Shown here: one piece after another, positions 43,974 to 52,288 of the stretch | Layout: every line of letters begins with the position of its first letter | Position numbering within the stretch: position 1 is the stretch's first letter | Origin: Clostridiales bacterium | GTDB lineage: Bacteria > Bacillota > Clostridia > Caldicoprobacterales > DTU083 | Direction of reading: 5' to 3' | DNA length: 64,000 nt | Assembly: GCA_012839095.1 (NCBI GenBank) | Contig: DUOA01000077.1 | Span: 1 to 64,000 of the forward strand | Translations under genes and position numbers: made by a program | The notes under the pieces: model-generated | What the model saw: the letters and a program-made list of their open reading frames with translations, nothing else | What the model was told of the DNA's origin: nothing | The model's database searches: none

Positions 43974-46900
43974 GGCATTTGTACCATGTAATCCATGATT
44001 CCTTATTTGGCAGTTCATTGTCTGAGGATATTGAAAGGCTTACATGTCCGTCCTTTATAGGCAGGCTCGAGCTATTGGGTGAAAAATACTGGGCTGAAAG
44101 CATGAGCAGGCTGCACGATGAAGAAAAACCTGCTGATGCCGTATTGTCCATGCGGGAGTATTTGGATCATCCGGCGGCTGTCAGAATTGAAACAGAGAAT
44201 TCTGATGAGATCCTGCTGAAAACAGAGGATTTCTCAGCTGTGTCCGGGGCTGCTGAGCAGACAGTCGTCCACGGGCATTTCAGTCTGAGGCTGACCGGGT
44301 CTTACAAGCTGGACATAAAGTTTTTAACGGTCCATATCAGGCATACCGATAATGTATTTGATATCAGGCGAGAAGTTACAAGTCGGAATACCATGACTGT
44401 CTACTACTCAGTGCTGGCAGAACCATCCCTGCTCTATCAGGGTGAACAGAAGGAGCTTATTACCCTGTCGATTCCGGGCAGCAGTGTTCAGTATCGTATC
44501 CGGATCCGGCCTGAAGAATTTGAAAATGAAAACCACCTGGACAGATGCAGGACCTTTGAGGAGCTGAAAAAACACTTTGATGAAAAGCCCTCTCTTGCAG
44601 CAGAGTGTTTGAACCCATCCAATCACTCCTATAACGACTTGATAAAGTGGCACAGGGATAATGAGCTTAATACATGGCCATTGGAACTTATTCGGAATAT
44701 GCCGGCAGGCAGTGATGATGAATGCCGTGCAAAGCAGATCAGCTTCTTCAGGCTGCTGGGTCTGCCGGGCAGAGAAGACAAACTTCAGAGCCTGCCCATG
44801 GAAGGTGCAGCTGCAGGCAGCAGGAAAAGGGGCAGAAAGGAATATCAGAACAGGGACATCAGGCTCCTTGCCAGATTGGGCGGAAAAGAAGTGAAATCGG
44901 TAGGCATAAGCAACCGCGGGCTTCGCGGCTTTCGCCTTTTCAGGCAGTACTTTGTTATTAAAAACCCTTTCTTTTTTACCGAGGACAGCACTGGTGTAAG
45001 CTTTTACAATGGAAGCGGGTTTATATACCATAGGTACAGGCTGCGCAGAAGAAAGTTAGGCAGAAATGTACCCCTGTACAATCAGAAGGACAGCTTGTAC
45101 AACTGGAGGGATGATCTGGAGAAGGCTCTCAGGCTCCTGAGAATTCACCTGTTTACATCTCCCAATATGAACAGGGTAGAGCGCAGGGTTCAGAGAAAGG
45201 CCATTATAAGCGTATGCAGGAGGATTATGGCTCATATGCCGGGCAGCTCATTGGCCGTCAGGCTTGCTATACGTATTATCCTCCTGTCAGGGTTGAAAGA
45301 TACCAATACTCCTTTAAGAAAATGGCAGCTGCTGCATCTTTTCCCCAACTGGGATGTTCTTGATATAAGGTATGCATATAAGCTGTTGCATGAGCTGGAT
45401 GTACAGAAACGCGTATTAAATATTGAAAATCTTCCTCTTTTGTGGTACATGGGCCAGACGGAAAGCAACCCCATGCTTATGGCAGATCTGAAAAACATGA
45501 TTCTTATAAGGACGGTTGCTTTCTTTAGAATCATGCAGCGTGATTTAAAGCTGATGCAGGCAGAAAAACCGGGCATGTATGAACTTTTGTGGAATAAATA
45601 CAGGCTTATACTCCAGGATTGCATGTTCAGCCAGGGAGAAACTGAAGCTGTTGTTCTGAAGCTTTTCAGCAGTGCCGGCAAGGGTGAGCTGCCCTTCCTC
45701 TTCTGGCGCTTGCTGCCTCAGCCTTCGACAGCGGCCGTATACCTGAATTATATAACCGAGCAGAATTTTCGGCCTGAACATTTCAGTGATTACCAGTCCA
45801 TACTTCTGACGTCCGAAGCCCGATACTGGGAGGAAAGCCCGCTTAGAAAACTGATTATGGAATATCTGCCGGCGGTAAACAAGCCGGAAGGAATGCTGAT
45901 TGAGCTGCTGCAAAGCTCAGATACTAAAGATTATCCTTATATTAGTCTGCTAAATCCTGCATTGGATGATGAATCGTTTTTTATAGCTATAAACCAATGC
46001 AGAACCATCAGCAGCAGTCTGGCCGATGAATGTGAGAAAAGACTGTCGAGTGCGGAGCGGCCATGGCCTATGAATGCCTGGATAGCTGCTTTCAGGCTGA
46101 CCCGCTTGTATTATATATCGGCAGATAAGCTGGCCCGGCAGAAAAATCTGCAGGGAAGAATCAGCCTTCGGTTCTGCTATCTGGACAAGGATGCCGGGAA
46201 TCCGCCGATCATTATATGGCCCGGTACAAGAAGTCTCTGTTTTCTGGACAAACCGGACCCATATGCAGTATGGGTGGAACCCCTTTGTAAGTTTTTCCCG
46301 GCAGACAGGATAGACAGATTAGAAAGGAAGATAAAGAATTCAGCCCTGAAGCTGCTGATAGATAATGCCATGGCCGGAAAAAACGGTAATCTGATAGGCT
46401 GCTTAAAAGCGCTGTCAACTCACTCCGAAGATGAAATATCCGGCATCTGGTCCACCATTCATCCTGCAATACAAAAAATACTCAGCCTTTCTGTTCGGTA
46501 TTACAATGATCCGGAAAAGCCGGGGGAAATCAGCTGCGATTCCGTCAGCATGGACTGGACCGAGGTCAGCAGGCTGGCATTGAAACTGCTGCGTTACTAC
46601 CGGCCGTCCGGATACACCGGAATGATACGTACTATGTACAGGGGCATGATACCGGGAAAAGCGGAGGATATCAGGATTAAGCTGGTTGATCTTCTGGTCC
46701 GGCTGGATCTAAGCACCCTGCTGGATAAGGATCTGGACAGTAAGGAATGCAACATATGGGCTCAGGCTGTATATTTCAGGAACCAGTATAATAAGAATAA
46801 CCTGTCGGAAATAGATTTTCGTGAATACATTGCTCATAACGGCCTGTATCACGATAAACCAAATGATATACTCTGCAGTCTGTGTGTTTCCTATTTGAAG

Positions 46901-47371
46901 GAAACAGCAATGTATTATCCATATGGTCAATATCTGGTTCATCATTGGGACTACCTTTCAGTGGAAATTGTGAATGATGCTGAAATTGTACGTTATCTGA
47001 TGCAAACAACGGATGACTACGAGTTCAAACTAAAACAATACCTGAATAAGGGTGAATACAGTGCTGTAAGCATTCGTACCCTTGCTCAGGCATGGAGACA
47101 GTATTCACGGCTGACGCCTGTTATGGAGGAGTATATAAGCAGACTGATATACAGAAGGCGCAAAAATGAGCTGGCTATGATATTTGATCTGCTAACCCAC
47201 TATTATCGGAAATATCCTGAGAAGTTTCTATTTCTGCTTGAGCTCGAATACCAATGGAAGCACCGCAGCATGGATGTGCCGTCAGAATTTGAAGATCTGG
47301 TTAAAAGCAAAGCCTATCAGGAATTTTTGTCATGGCTGCAGCATGAAAACAACCTTCTACTATATGTATAG
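43970..47371 (+). CDS. Very large protein of unknown function, last gene of the operon
   Basis: Protein of 1133 residues with no signal peptide or membrane helix, hence probably cytoplasmic. GTG start at 43970 overlaps the TGA of the previous gene (GTGA), giving tight coupling. The N-terminal 200 residues look beta-rich (HGHFSLRLTGSYKLDIKF, ELITLSIPGSSVQYRIRIRP), and the remainder is largely helical, Leu/Arg/Tyr-rich, perhaps alpha-solenoid-like (KLLHELDVQKRVLNIENLPL). No catalytic motif, Walker box, nuclease motif or known domain was recognised. Its position after the motor genes suggests a structural partner or the system's effector. The frame is intact over 3.4 kb with normal base composition, so it is a real gene. 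Confidence 0.85.
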   Translation: MRHLYHVIHDSLFGSSLSEDIERLTCPSFIGRLELLGEKYWAESMSRLHDEEKPADAVLSMREYLDHPAAVRIETENSDEILLKTEDFSAVSGAAEQTVVHGHFSLRLTGSYKLDIKFLTVHIRHTDNVFDIRREVTSRNTMTVYYSVLAEPSLLYQGEQKELITLSIPGSSVQYRIRIRPEEFENENHLDRCRTFEELKKHFDEKPSLAAECLNPSNHSYNDLIKWHRDNELNTWPLELIRNMPAGSDDECRAKQISFFRLLGLPGREDKLQSLPMEGAAAGSRKRGRKEYQNRDIRLLARLGGKEVKSVGISNRGLRGFRLFRQYFVIKNPFFFTEDSTGVSFYNGSGFIYHRYRLRRRKLGRNVPLYNQKDSLYNWRDDLEKALRLLRIHLFTSPNMNRVERRVQRKAIISVCRRIMAHMPGSSLAVRLAIRIILLSGLKDTNTPLRKWQLLHLFPNWDVLDIRYAYKLLHELDVQKRVLNIENLPLLWYMGQTESNPMLMADLKNMILIRTVAFFRIMQRDLKLMQAEKPGMYELLWNKYRLILQDCMFSQGETEAVVLKLFSSAGKGELPFLFWRLLPQPSTAAVYLNYITEQNFRPEHFSDYQSILLTSEARYWEESPLRKLIMEYLPAVNKPEGMLIELLQSSDTKDYPYISLLNPALDDESFFIAINQCRTISSSLADECEKRLSSAERPWPMNAWIAAFRLTRLYYISADKLARQKNLQGRISLRFCYLDKDAGNPPIIIWPGTRSLCFLDKPDPYAVWVEPLCKFFPADRIDRLERKIKNSALKLLIDNAMAGKNGNLIGCLKALSTHSEDEISGIWSTIHPAIQKILSLSVRYYNDPEKPGEISCDSVSMDWTEVSRLALKLLRYYRPSGYTGMIRTMYRGMIPGKAEDIRIKLVDLLVRLDLSTLLDKDLDSKECNIWAQAVYFRNQYNKNNLSEIDFREYIAHNGLYHDKPNDILCSLCVSYLKETAMYYPYGQYLVHHWDYLSVEIVNDAEIVRYLMQTTDDYEFKLKQYLNKGEYSAVSIRTLAQAWRQYSRLTPVMEEYISRLIYRRRKNELAMIFDLLTHYYRKYPEKFLFLLELEYQWKHRSMDVPSEFEDLVKSKAYQEFLSWLQHENNLLLYV

Positions 47372-47532
47372 GCAATATAGCAAAAAACAAATTTTAAAAT
47401 ATTCAGAAAGTTAAAGGAATATTCAGAAAAGTAGCGAATACAATAAAAACACATATATATAAGTTAAAACAATGTATAGGAGCGAAGCTAATATAAATAT
47501 AGCGGGTTACTCATCTGAGGGGAGGGGTCAAT

Positions 47533-47703
47533 ATGATTAAAGAGAAATGCTGTAAATCCGCCCTCGCCGAATTATGTAAGGAGTTTTTGCTGCATCTGCA
47601 GGTTATGAAACAGAAAGGTCTGATTAGTGAAGCGGAGTATGAAAGCCACAGTCTAAAGAAAATACAATTTCTGAATGAATTTGAAATGGATAGGCCGGTT
47701 TAG
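47533..47703 (+). CDS. Small SHOCT-like protein (56 aa)
   Basis: Short gene with GGGGAGGGG before the ATG. The peptide (MIKEKCCKSALAELCKEF, LLHLQVMKQKGLISEAEYES, and KKIQFLNEF) carries the GLISEAEYE pattern of SHOCT (short C-terminal) oligomerisation domains, Lxx(K)xGLI(S/T)xxE(F/Y). The stop codon lies in the loop of a terminator hairpin. It starts 161 bases after the large operon; whether it belongs to that unit is open. Function unknown. Confidence 0.7.
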   Translation: MIKEKCCKSALAELCKEFLLHLQVMKQKGLISEAEYESHSLKKIQFLNEFEMDRPV

Positions 47704-47716
47704 CCGGTCTTTTTTA
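47692..47716 (+). terminator. Terminator overlapping the SHOCT-like gene stop
   Basis: AGGCCGG (47692-47698) and CCGGTCT (47704-47710), 7-bp stem with one G-U pair and a 5-base loop TTTAG containing the stop codon, followed by TTTTTATT. Confidence 0.75.
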
Positions 47717-47736
47717 TTGGGACAGGAGGTGGGCGG

Positions 47737-48060
47737 TTGAAGCTCTATGGAGTGGTAATCATAGCGATTATAGCGGAAGGCATCTGGGAGACCATTAAGA
47801 TGCTGGGAAAAAACAGAGAGTTCAACTGGGACAGAGCAGGTGCCATGGTTGTCGGCATTTTGATAGCCCTGGGAACCCGGGCAGACGTTTTTCAACTGCT
47901 GGACATACCCTTTCAGATTCCCTTTGTGGGAAATCTCCTGACCGGCCTTCTGATATCAAGAGGAGCAAATTTCATACATGACCTGTTCAGCACCTTGAAT
48001 CTGGGTAAGGAGATCATGACAGCCAGAACCCTAGAAAAAAGGAATAATTTGCGGCGGTAA
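47737..48060 (+). CDS. Small membrane protein, unknown (107 aa)
   Basis: Membrane protein with two or three hydrophobic segments (YGVVIIAIIAEGIWETI, AMVVGILIALGTRADVF, PFVGNLLTGLLISRG) and a basic C-terminus (TLEKRNNLRR). TTG start at 47737 after AGGAGGTGG. The size and topology resemble small holin-like or phage-type membrane proteins, but no other phage gene is nearby, so I make no functional claim. It lies just after the SHOCT-like gene and before a strong terminator. Confidence 0.7.
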   Translation: MKLYGVVIIAIIAEGIWETIKMLGKNREFNWDRAGAMVVGILIALGTRADVFQLLDIPFQIPFVGNLLTGLLISRGANFIHDLFSTLNLGKEIMTARTLEKRNNLRR

Positions 48061-48076
48061 CCTGCCGCCGTTTTTT
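48052..48076 (+). terminator. Rho-independent terminator
   Basis: CGGCGG (48052-48057) pairs with CCGCCG (48065-48070), followed by six T residues; overlaps the stop of the 107-residue membrane protein. Confidence 0.85.
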
Positions 48077-48108
48077 CTTTGGCCATTGTTCCTGCAGTTC
48101 TGCTGCAC

Positions 48109-48137
48109 TTGACATTATTCCTGCCTTTCAATATAGT
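48109..48137 (+). promoter_or_regulatory. Promoter of the second YesM/YesN operon
   Basis: Perfect -35 TTGACA (48109-48114), 17-base spacer, -10 TATAGT (48132-48137), about 110 bases before the histidine kinase frame. Confidence 0.8.
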
Positions 48138-48251
48138 TTAAATTGCCCATATATATTATTGTATATTCTTGTCAACCAGTGGACTTTAGCTGCCGGCAGG
48201 TGAAGCAACATAGCAAATAAGAATGGAAGCAAATCGATTTTTACCCTGATA

Positions 48252-50012
48252 TTGGCTGCCTTTATTGTGGTTGTCATACCTGTTTATGCTGCCGGTTTCG
48301 GCATCTATCGATGGACAATAAACCGCCTGCAGGCTGAGATTGCCTTGTCCCAGGAATCTCAGAGTCAGTTTTACATGGACAAGCTTCGATCCGACATATC
48401 CCGGATTATCAAGCAGCAATCCGTTCTTCTGAATGACAAGGATGTAATGAGGCTTGCTGTCTTTCCTGAATACGAGACCGATATCGACATGGTTTTTGCC
48501 ATTAACCGTATAAAGGATCGGCTGGCATCACTTCTGGATATCAGCGATATAGTACAGAATGCATCCATCCACATGCCTGGTATAAACCGATCCATTCAGG
48601 CAAATGGAAATGTTACCGGCCTTACCAAAGAGGAGTATGAGAAACTGGTAAATCAGACCACCGGCAGCAGCCGTCAGTTGATGCTTAATGACGGAATCCT
48701 CGTCACAGCAGTGGCTTCTGTCCAGATATATAAGGGAGAAGGCATTTATCCAACCTGCCTGTCTACCGTGGAGCTGTCTCCGGGCAGCATCAAGGCCGGC
48801 CTTGGCCAGATTAAAAGGGCGTCTGACGGTGGAATGGCCCTCCTGGACCAGCAGAGCGGACAGCTGATTGCCGGCTGGGGAACTCCGGCCGGGGATCCGG
48901 CTGCTGTATTGAGCCTGCTGCCGGTGGGCCGGTCAGAAACCCTTTCCGCTGCCGATTCTCCTTCAGCTGACATGCAGACAACAACCGAGCTTAAGCAGTG
49001 GAATGATGTAATGTATCTTGTTACAGTATACAGGGATGAAAACATCGGCCTTACGCTGATTAACTATACCTCCGCTGAGGAGATATACAGACCCCTTCAG
49101 CGTTATCATCCTTACTTTTGGATATTTACCGCCTATGTAGCAGTAGTTGCCTTTTTATTCCTGTACCTTTTGTACAGGCAGGTTAAGCATCCCCTGACTC
49201 AGCTGGTGGAAGCCTTTCAGATAGTGGAGTCCGGCAATCTGGATATCAAGGTTGAGTATGAAAAGGACAATGAATTCCGATACCTGTTTACTGCATTTCA
49301 TTCCATGCTGGGGCGGATCAGAAACCTGATTGATCAGGTATACAAACAAAAGATACTCTATCAGAGATCAGAACTTAAGCAGCTGCAGTCACAAATCAAT
49401 CCCCACTTTCTCTATAACAGCTATTTTGTCCTCAATGATATGGCTGTTAATGAGGATTATGAGAACCTGGCGGAGTTTTCAAGACAGATGGGAATCTACT
49501 TCCAATATATAACACGGAATGCCAGTTCCAAGGCCCTGTTGGAGGAAGAGGTACAGCATGCCCGGATATACGCGGATTTCCAGGCTCACCGCTTCCGCAA
49601 CCGCATTTCCATTCATTTCGAAGAGCTGCCTGAAGGGCTGCGGGGTTTGACGGTACCCAGGATGATTCTGCAGCCGGTAATAGAGAATGTCTTTGAGCAT
49701 GGCCTTAAGAACAAGGTAAGAGACGGGTTATTAAAAATATATTTTCAGTCCGGAAACGGCTCACTTGCCATCATCGTTGAAGACAACGGGGATGATATGA
49801 GCGATGAGGAGCTGAATCTGCTTAAGGAAAAGCTTAATTCTGAAGATCTGGATGCTGAGAGCACCGGCCTTGTGAACATACACAGAAGGCTGATGCTGGG
49901 TCATGGGCCGGACAGCGGGGTAGAGGTCGGCAGAAGCGAATTGGGCGGGCTGAAGGTTGCATTGCGTATGGAAAAGGTATACAACGAATCGATTGATGAG
50001 ATTTCCAATTGA
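48252..50012 (+). CDS. Sensor histidine kinase (YesM-like), second system
   Basis: Membrane kinase of about 586 residues: first helix AAFIVVVIPVYAAGF near the start, extracytoplasmic sensing region of about 250 residues, second helix IFTAYVAVVAFLFLYLLY, HAMP, His_kinase motif LQSQINPHFLYNSYFVLNDM and ATPase motifs ILQPVIENVFEHGL and IVEDNGDDMSDEE. The start is doubtful: the TTG at 48252 lacks a ribosome site and would begin inside the first helix. The frame stays open back to 48204; an ATA at 48210 lies 6 bases after AGGTGA, and an ATG at 48223 is one base out of frame. It precedes its response regulator. Confidence 0.9.
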   Translation: MAAFIVVVIPVYAAGFGIYRWTINRLQAEIALSQESQSQFYMDKLRSDISRIIKQQSVLLNDKDVMRLAVFPEYETDIDMVFAINRIKDRLASLLDISDIVQNASIHMPGINRSIQANGNVTGLTKEEYEKLVNQTTGSSRQLMLNDGILVTAVASVQIYKGEGIYPTCLSTVELSPGSIKAGLGQIKRASDGGMALLDQQSGQLIAGWGTPAGDPAAVLSLLPVGRSETLSAADSPSADMQTTTELKQWNDVMYLVTVYRDENIGLTLINYTSAEEIYRPLQRYHPYFWIFTAYVAVVAFLFLYLLYRQVKHPLTQLVEAFQIVESGNLDIKVEYEKDNEFRYLFTAFHSMLGRIRNLIDQVYKQKILYQRSELKQLQSQINPHFLYNSYFVLNDMAVNEDYENLAEFSRQMGIYFQYITRNASSKALLEEEVQHARIYADFQAHRFRNRISIHFEELPEGLRGLTVPRMILQPVIENVFEHGLKNKVRDGLLKIYFQSGNGSLAIIVEDNGDDMSDEELNLLKEKLNSEDLDAESTGLVNIHRRLMLGHGPDSGVEVGRSELGGLKVALRMEKVYNESIDEISN

Positions 50013-50040
50013 CAGGCGGACTTTGAGTCAGGAGGAGAGC

Positions 50041-51360
50041 ATGTACAAACTGCTTATCGTAGATGATGAACCGGATGTGGTGGAGGGCCTGTATAATGCT
50101 TTTTACAACTATGAGGATCTGGAACTGGACATTTTCAAGGCCTTTTCAGCTTATGAAGCCCTGGAAATTCTGAATACCGAGCGGGTTGATATTGTGCTCA
50201 GCGATATCAACATGCCTGGCATGAACGGGCTGGAGATGGTCCGGCAGGTAAAGGCAAGATGGCCTCACAGCCAGGTTATATTTCTTAGCGGGTATACAGA
50301 ATTTGATTATATCTATCAGGCAAATCAGCTGGAGGCGGTCAACTACATTCTGAAGACCGAAGGTTATGAAAAGATTGCTGAAAGCCTGCACAAGGCGGTG
50401 CAAAGAATCAGGAATCAGGTGAGGCTGAGCCGTTTGAGCGAAAGCCCGCTGGAATTCCGGCATGAATTCCTGGTATCACTGCTGGAATATCCGGATATCG
50501 GCCCAGAGGAGCCTGAGTACATGATCAGGAACATGAATCTTTCCCTGGATCACCGGCAGGCTGTCTGCCTGATGATCGGCAGTATTACCAATGCCGAGGA
50601 TTTCAGTCTCAGGGAACAATCTGCAGTATACCCCATACTGCAGCAGCTTACCTATACCTATCTGCTGCCACGTTTCGAGATGATACTGGATGAATACAGA
50701 AAAAACACCTTTGTTTTTGTCCTGCAGCCCCGCCCCATGGATTCCGTGCACGAAGCAGATGAATCACAGCCCCATCCGGTCAAGAGGATAAAGGGAATTG
50801 CAGAAGTTATGCAGGATCGCTTTTCAGAGGAAGCCGGCATTAATCTTTCCTTTGTAATATGGGGAAAGCCCGTCAGGCTTCATTGTCTGGGTGAGGCTTA
50901 TAAAAGCTGCAACCGGCTGATCTTAAACAGCAGAACCAGGGGAGCAGGGCTGATTATAGCCCGGACAGGCATGTTCGCGGCCCCCGGGGGAGCGGACGGA
51001 GGGAAATCAAATATTGCCCTGGGTGATTCCCAGGCCATTCATATGGTCAGGGAACATATTTCAGAGAATCTTAATAAGCCTTTATCCCTGACGGCTCTTG
51101 CCGATCTGGTGCACTATAATGCCTCATATTTGTCGCGGATATTTAAGGCGGCTACCGGCATGACCTTAACCAGCTATATTACCAGCATGCGCATCCAGAG
51201 AGCACAGGAGCTGCTGGCGCAGACCAACCGGAAGATCAATTCCATAGCAGCAGAGCTCTGCTTTGCCTCCCCCTCCTACTTCAATCAGACCTTCAGGAAG
51301 TATATGGGCATGTCTCCCCTGGAATACAGGGCCAGGTACGGAAGTTCAGCGGAATCCTGA
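50041..51360 (+). CDS. AraC-family response regulator (YesN-like), second system
   Basis: Response regulator of 439 residues. Receiver domain about 1-120 with LLIVDDEPDVVEG, Asp55 in IVLSDINMPGMNG, and Lys in ILKTEG. C-terminal AraC HTH about 335-435 (LSLTALADLVHYNASYLSRI, NSIAAELCFASPSYFNQTF). AGGAGG precedes the ATG at 50041. It follows the kinase by 28 bases and is the likely activator of the transporter/GH172 operon downstream. A terminator stands after it. Confidence 0.95.
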   Translation: MYKLLIVDDEPDVVEGLYNAFYNYEDLELDIFKAFSAYEALEILNTERVDIVLSDINMPGMNGLEMVRQVKARWPHSQVIFLSGYTEFDYIYQANQLEAVNYILKTEGYEKIAESLHKAVQRIRNQVRLSRLSESPLEFRHEFLVSLLEYPDIGPEEPEYMIRNMNLSLDHRQAVCLMIGSITNAEDFSLREQSAVYPILQQLTYTYLLPRFEMILDEYRKNTFVFVLQPRPMDSVHEADESQPHPVKRIKGIAEVMQDRFSEEAGINLSFVIWGKPVRLHCLGEAYKSCNRLILNSRTRGAGLIIARTGMFAAPGGADGGKSNIALGDSQAIHMVREHISENLNKPLSLTALADLVHYNASYLSRIFKAATGMTLTSYITSMRIQRAQELLAQTNRKINSIAAELCFASPSYFNQTFRKYMGMSPLEYRARYGSSAES

Positions 51361-51413
51361 TATATAAAAATAAGGTATATATAATAAAGTAAAATTAACT
51401 AAATATAAGTAAA

Positions 51414-51443
51414 AAACCTGATATGGAGCCCATATCAGGTTTT
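51414..51443 (+). terminator. Rho-independent terminator
   Basis: AAACCTGATATG (51414-51425) and CATATCAGGTTT (51431-51442), a perfect 12-bp stem with a 5-base loop, followed by a short T-run. It separates the two-component genes from the hydrolase/transporter operon. Confidence 0.88.
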
Positions 51444-51489
51444 CTGTATAATAAAAACGGGAGAGACTCTGTGATGGGAGGGAAAGCAA

Positions 51490-52251
51490 GTGGATATTAT
51501 TGTAAGAAACAGAAGAGTGAAGGACATACCTGTGCTGGAGTTGTACAGGACAGATGAGCCAGGAAAAAGGCCCATGGTTTTGTTGTATCACGGCTATATG
51601 GGCAGAAAGGAATTTATCCTGCCTCAGGCATATCTGCTGGCAGCCAATGGTTTTTATGTTGTTGCACCGGATGCGGCAGGCCATGGAGAGAGGAGCGGTA
51701 CCAGGATCATAGATCTTCTTGAGGCCATTACCAAAAGTGAGGCTGAAATCAACCAATTGCTGGATCACTTTGCCGATCATGAGACAGCAGATGCGTCAAG
51801 GGTGGGTCTGGCAGGTTACTCCATGGGCGGCTGCATCACCTTTGCCTATCTGGTGAGCGGGGAAAAACGCATCAATGCCGCAGTACCCATAATCAGCACG
51901 CCGGATTGGGTGTCCATAGTGGATGGCATTGTATCAAGGGGAATGACAGAAGAACTGAAATCCTACGGCATTATTGAGAAGGAAGAGGATCTGAAGGAAT
52001 TCCGCAATCTGGCTGAAAAAATCCAGCCCATCAACTATTATCAGGAAATGAAGGACATTCCCCTGCTCATGCTGTGCGGAGAAAAAGACGAACTCACTCC
52101 TGCCCAGGGTGTGATAAGGCTCTATGAAAAGCTGAAACCCCTGACCAGGAACAAGGAAGCCCTTTGCTACAGGATCTATCCCGGTGTCGGGCATGCTGAT
52201 ACGGTGGAAATGAATATGGAAATGGCGGAATGGTTCAAAAAGTACATTTGA
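51490..52251 (+). CDS. Alpha/beta hydrolase, probable carbohydrate esterase
   Basis: Soluble hydrolase of 253 residues without signal peptide. Oxyanion region LLYHGYMGRKE; nucleophile Ser in GLAGYSMGGCITF; Asp candidate in MLCGEKDELTP; catalytic His in VGHADTVEM. This is the prolyl-oligopeptidase/dienelactone-hydrolase-like or acetylesterase group. GTG start at 51490. As first gene of an operon with a sugar importer and a GH172 enzyme, it may de-esterify imported oligosaccharides; that is inference. Confidence 0.88.
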   Translation: MDIIVRNRRVKDIPVLELYRTDEPGKRPMVLLYHGYMGRKEFILPQAYLLAANGFYVVAPDAAGHGERSGTRIIDLLEAITKSEAEINQLLDHFADHETADASRVGLAGYSMGGCITFAYLVSGEKRINAAVPIISTPDWVSIVDGIVSRGMTEELKSYGIIEKEEDLKEFRNLAEKIQPINYYQEMKDIPLLMLCGEKDELTPAQGVIRLYEKLKPLTRNKEALCYRIYPGVGHADTVEMNMEMAEWFKKYI

Positions 52252-52288
52252 ATCTCATAGAAAGGTAAGAAAGGAGCAGGTTACTGCA

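Noticed and set aside
33172-47371. Calling the operon a Zorya defence system
   Set aside because: Only the ZorA/ZorB-like motor pair is present; no helicase (ZorD), HNH nuclease (ZorE) or ZorC-like gene is seen, and the tubulin-, actin- and vWA-like genes are not part of Zorya.
47737-48060. Prophage holin
   Set aside because: Size and hydrophobicity fit loosely, but there is no lysin, tail or integrase gene nearby, so prophage origin is not supported.
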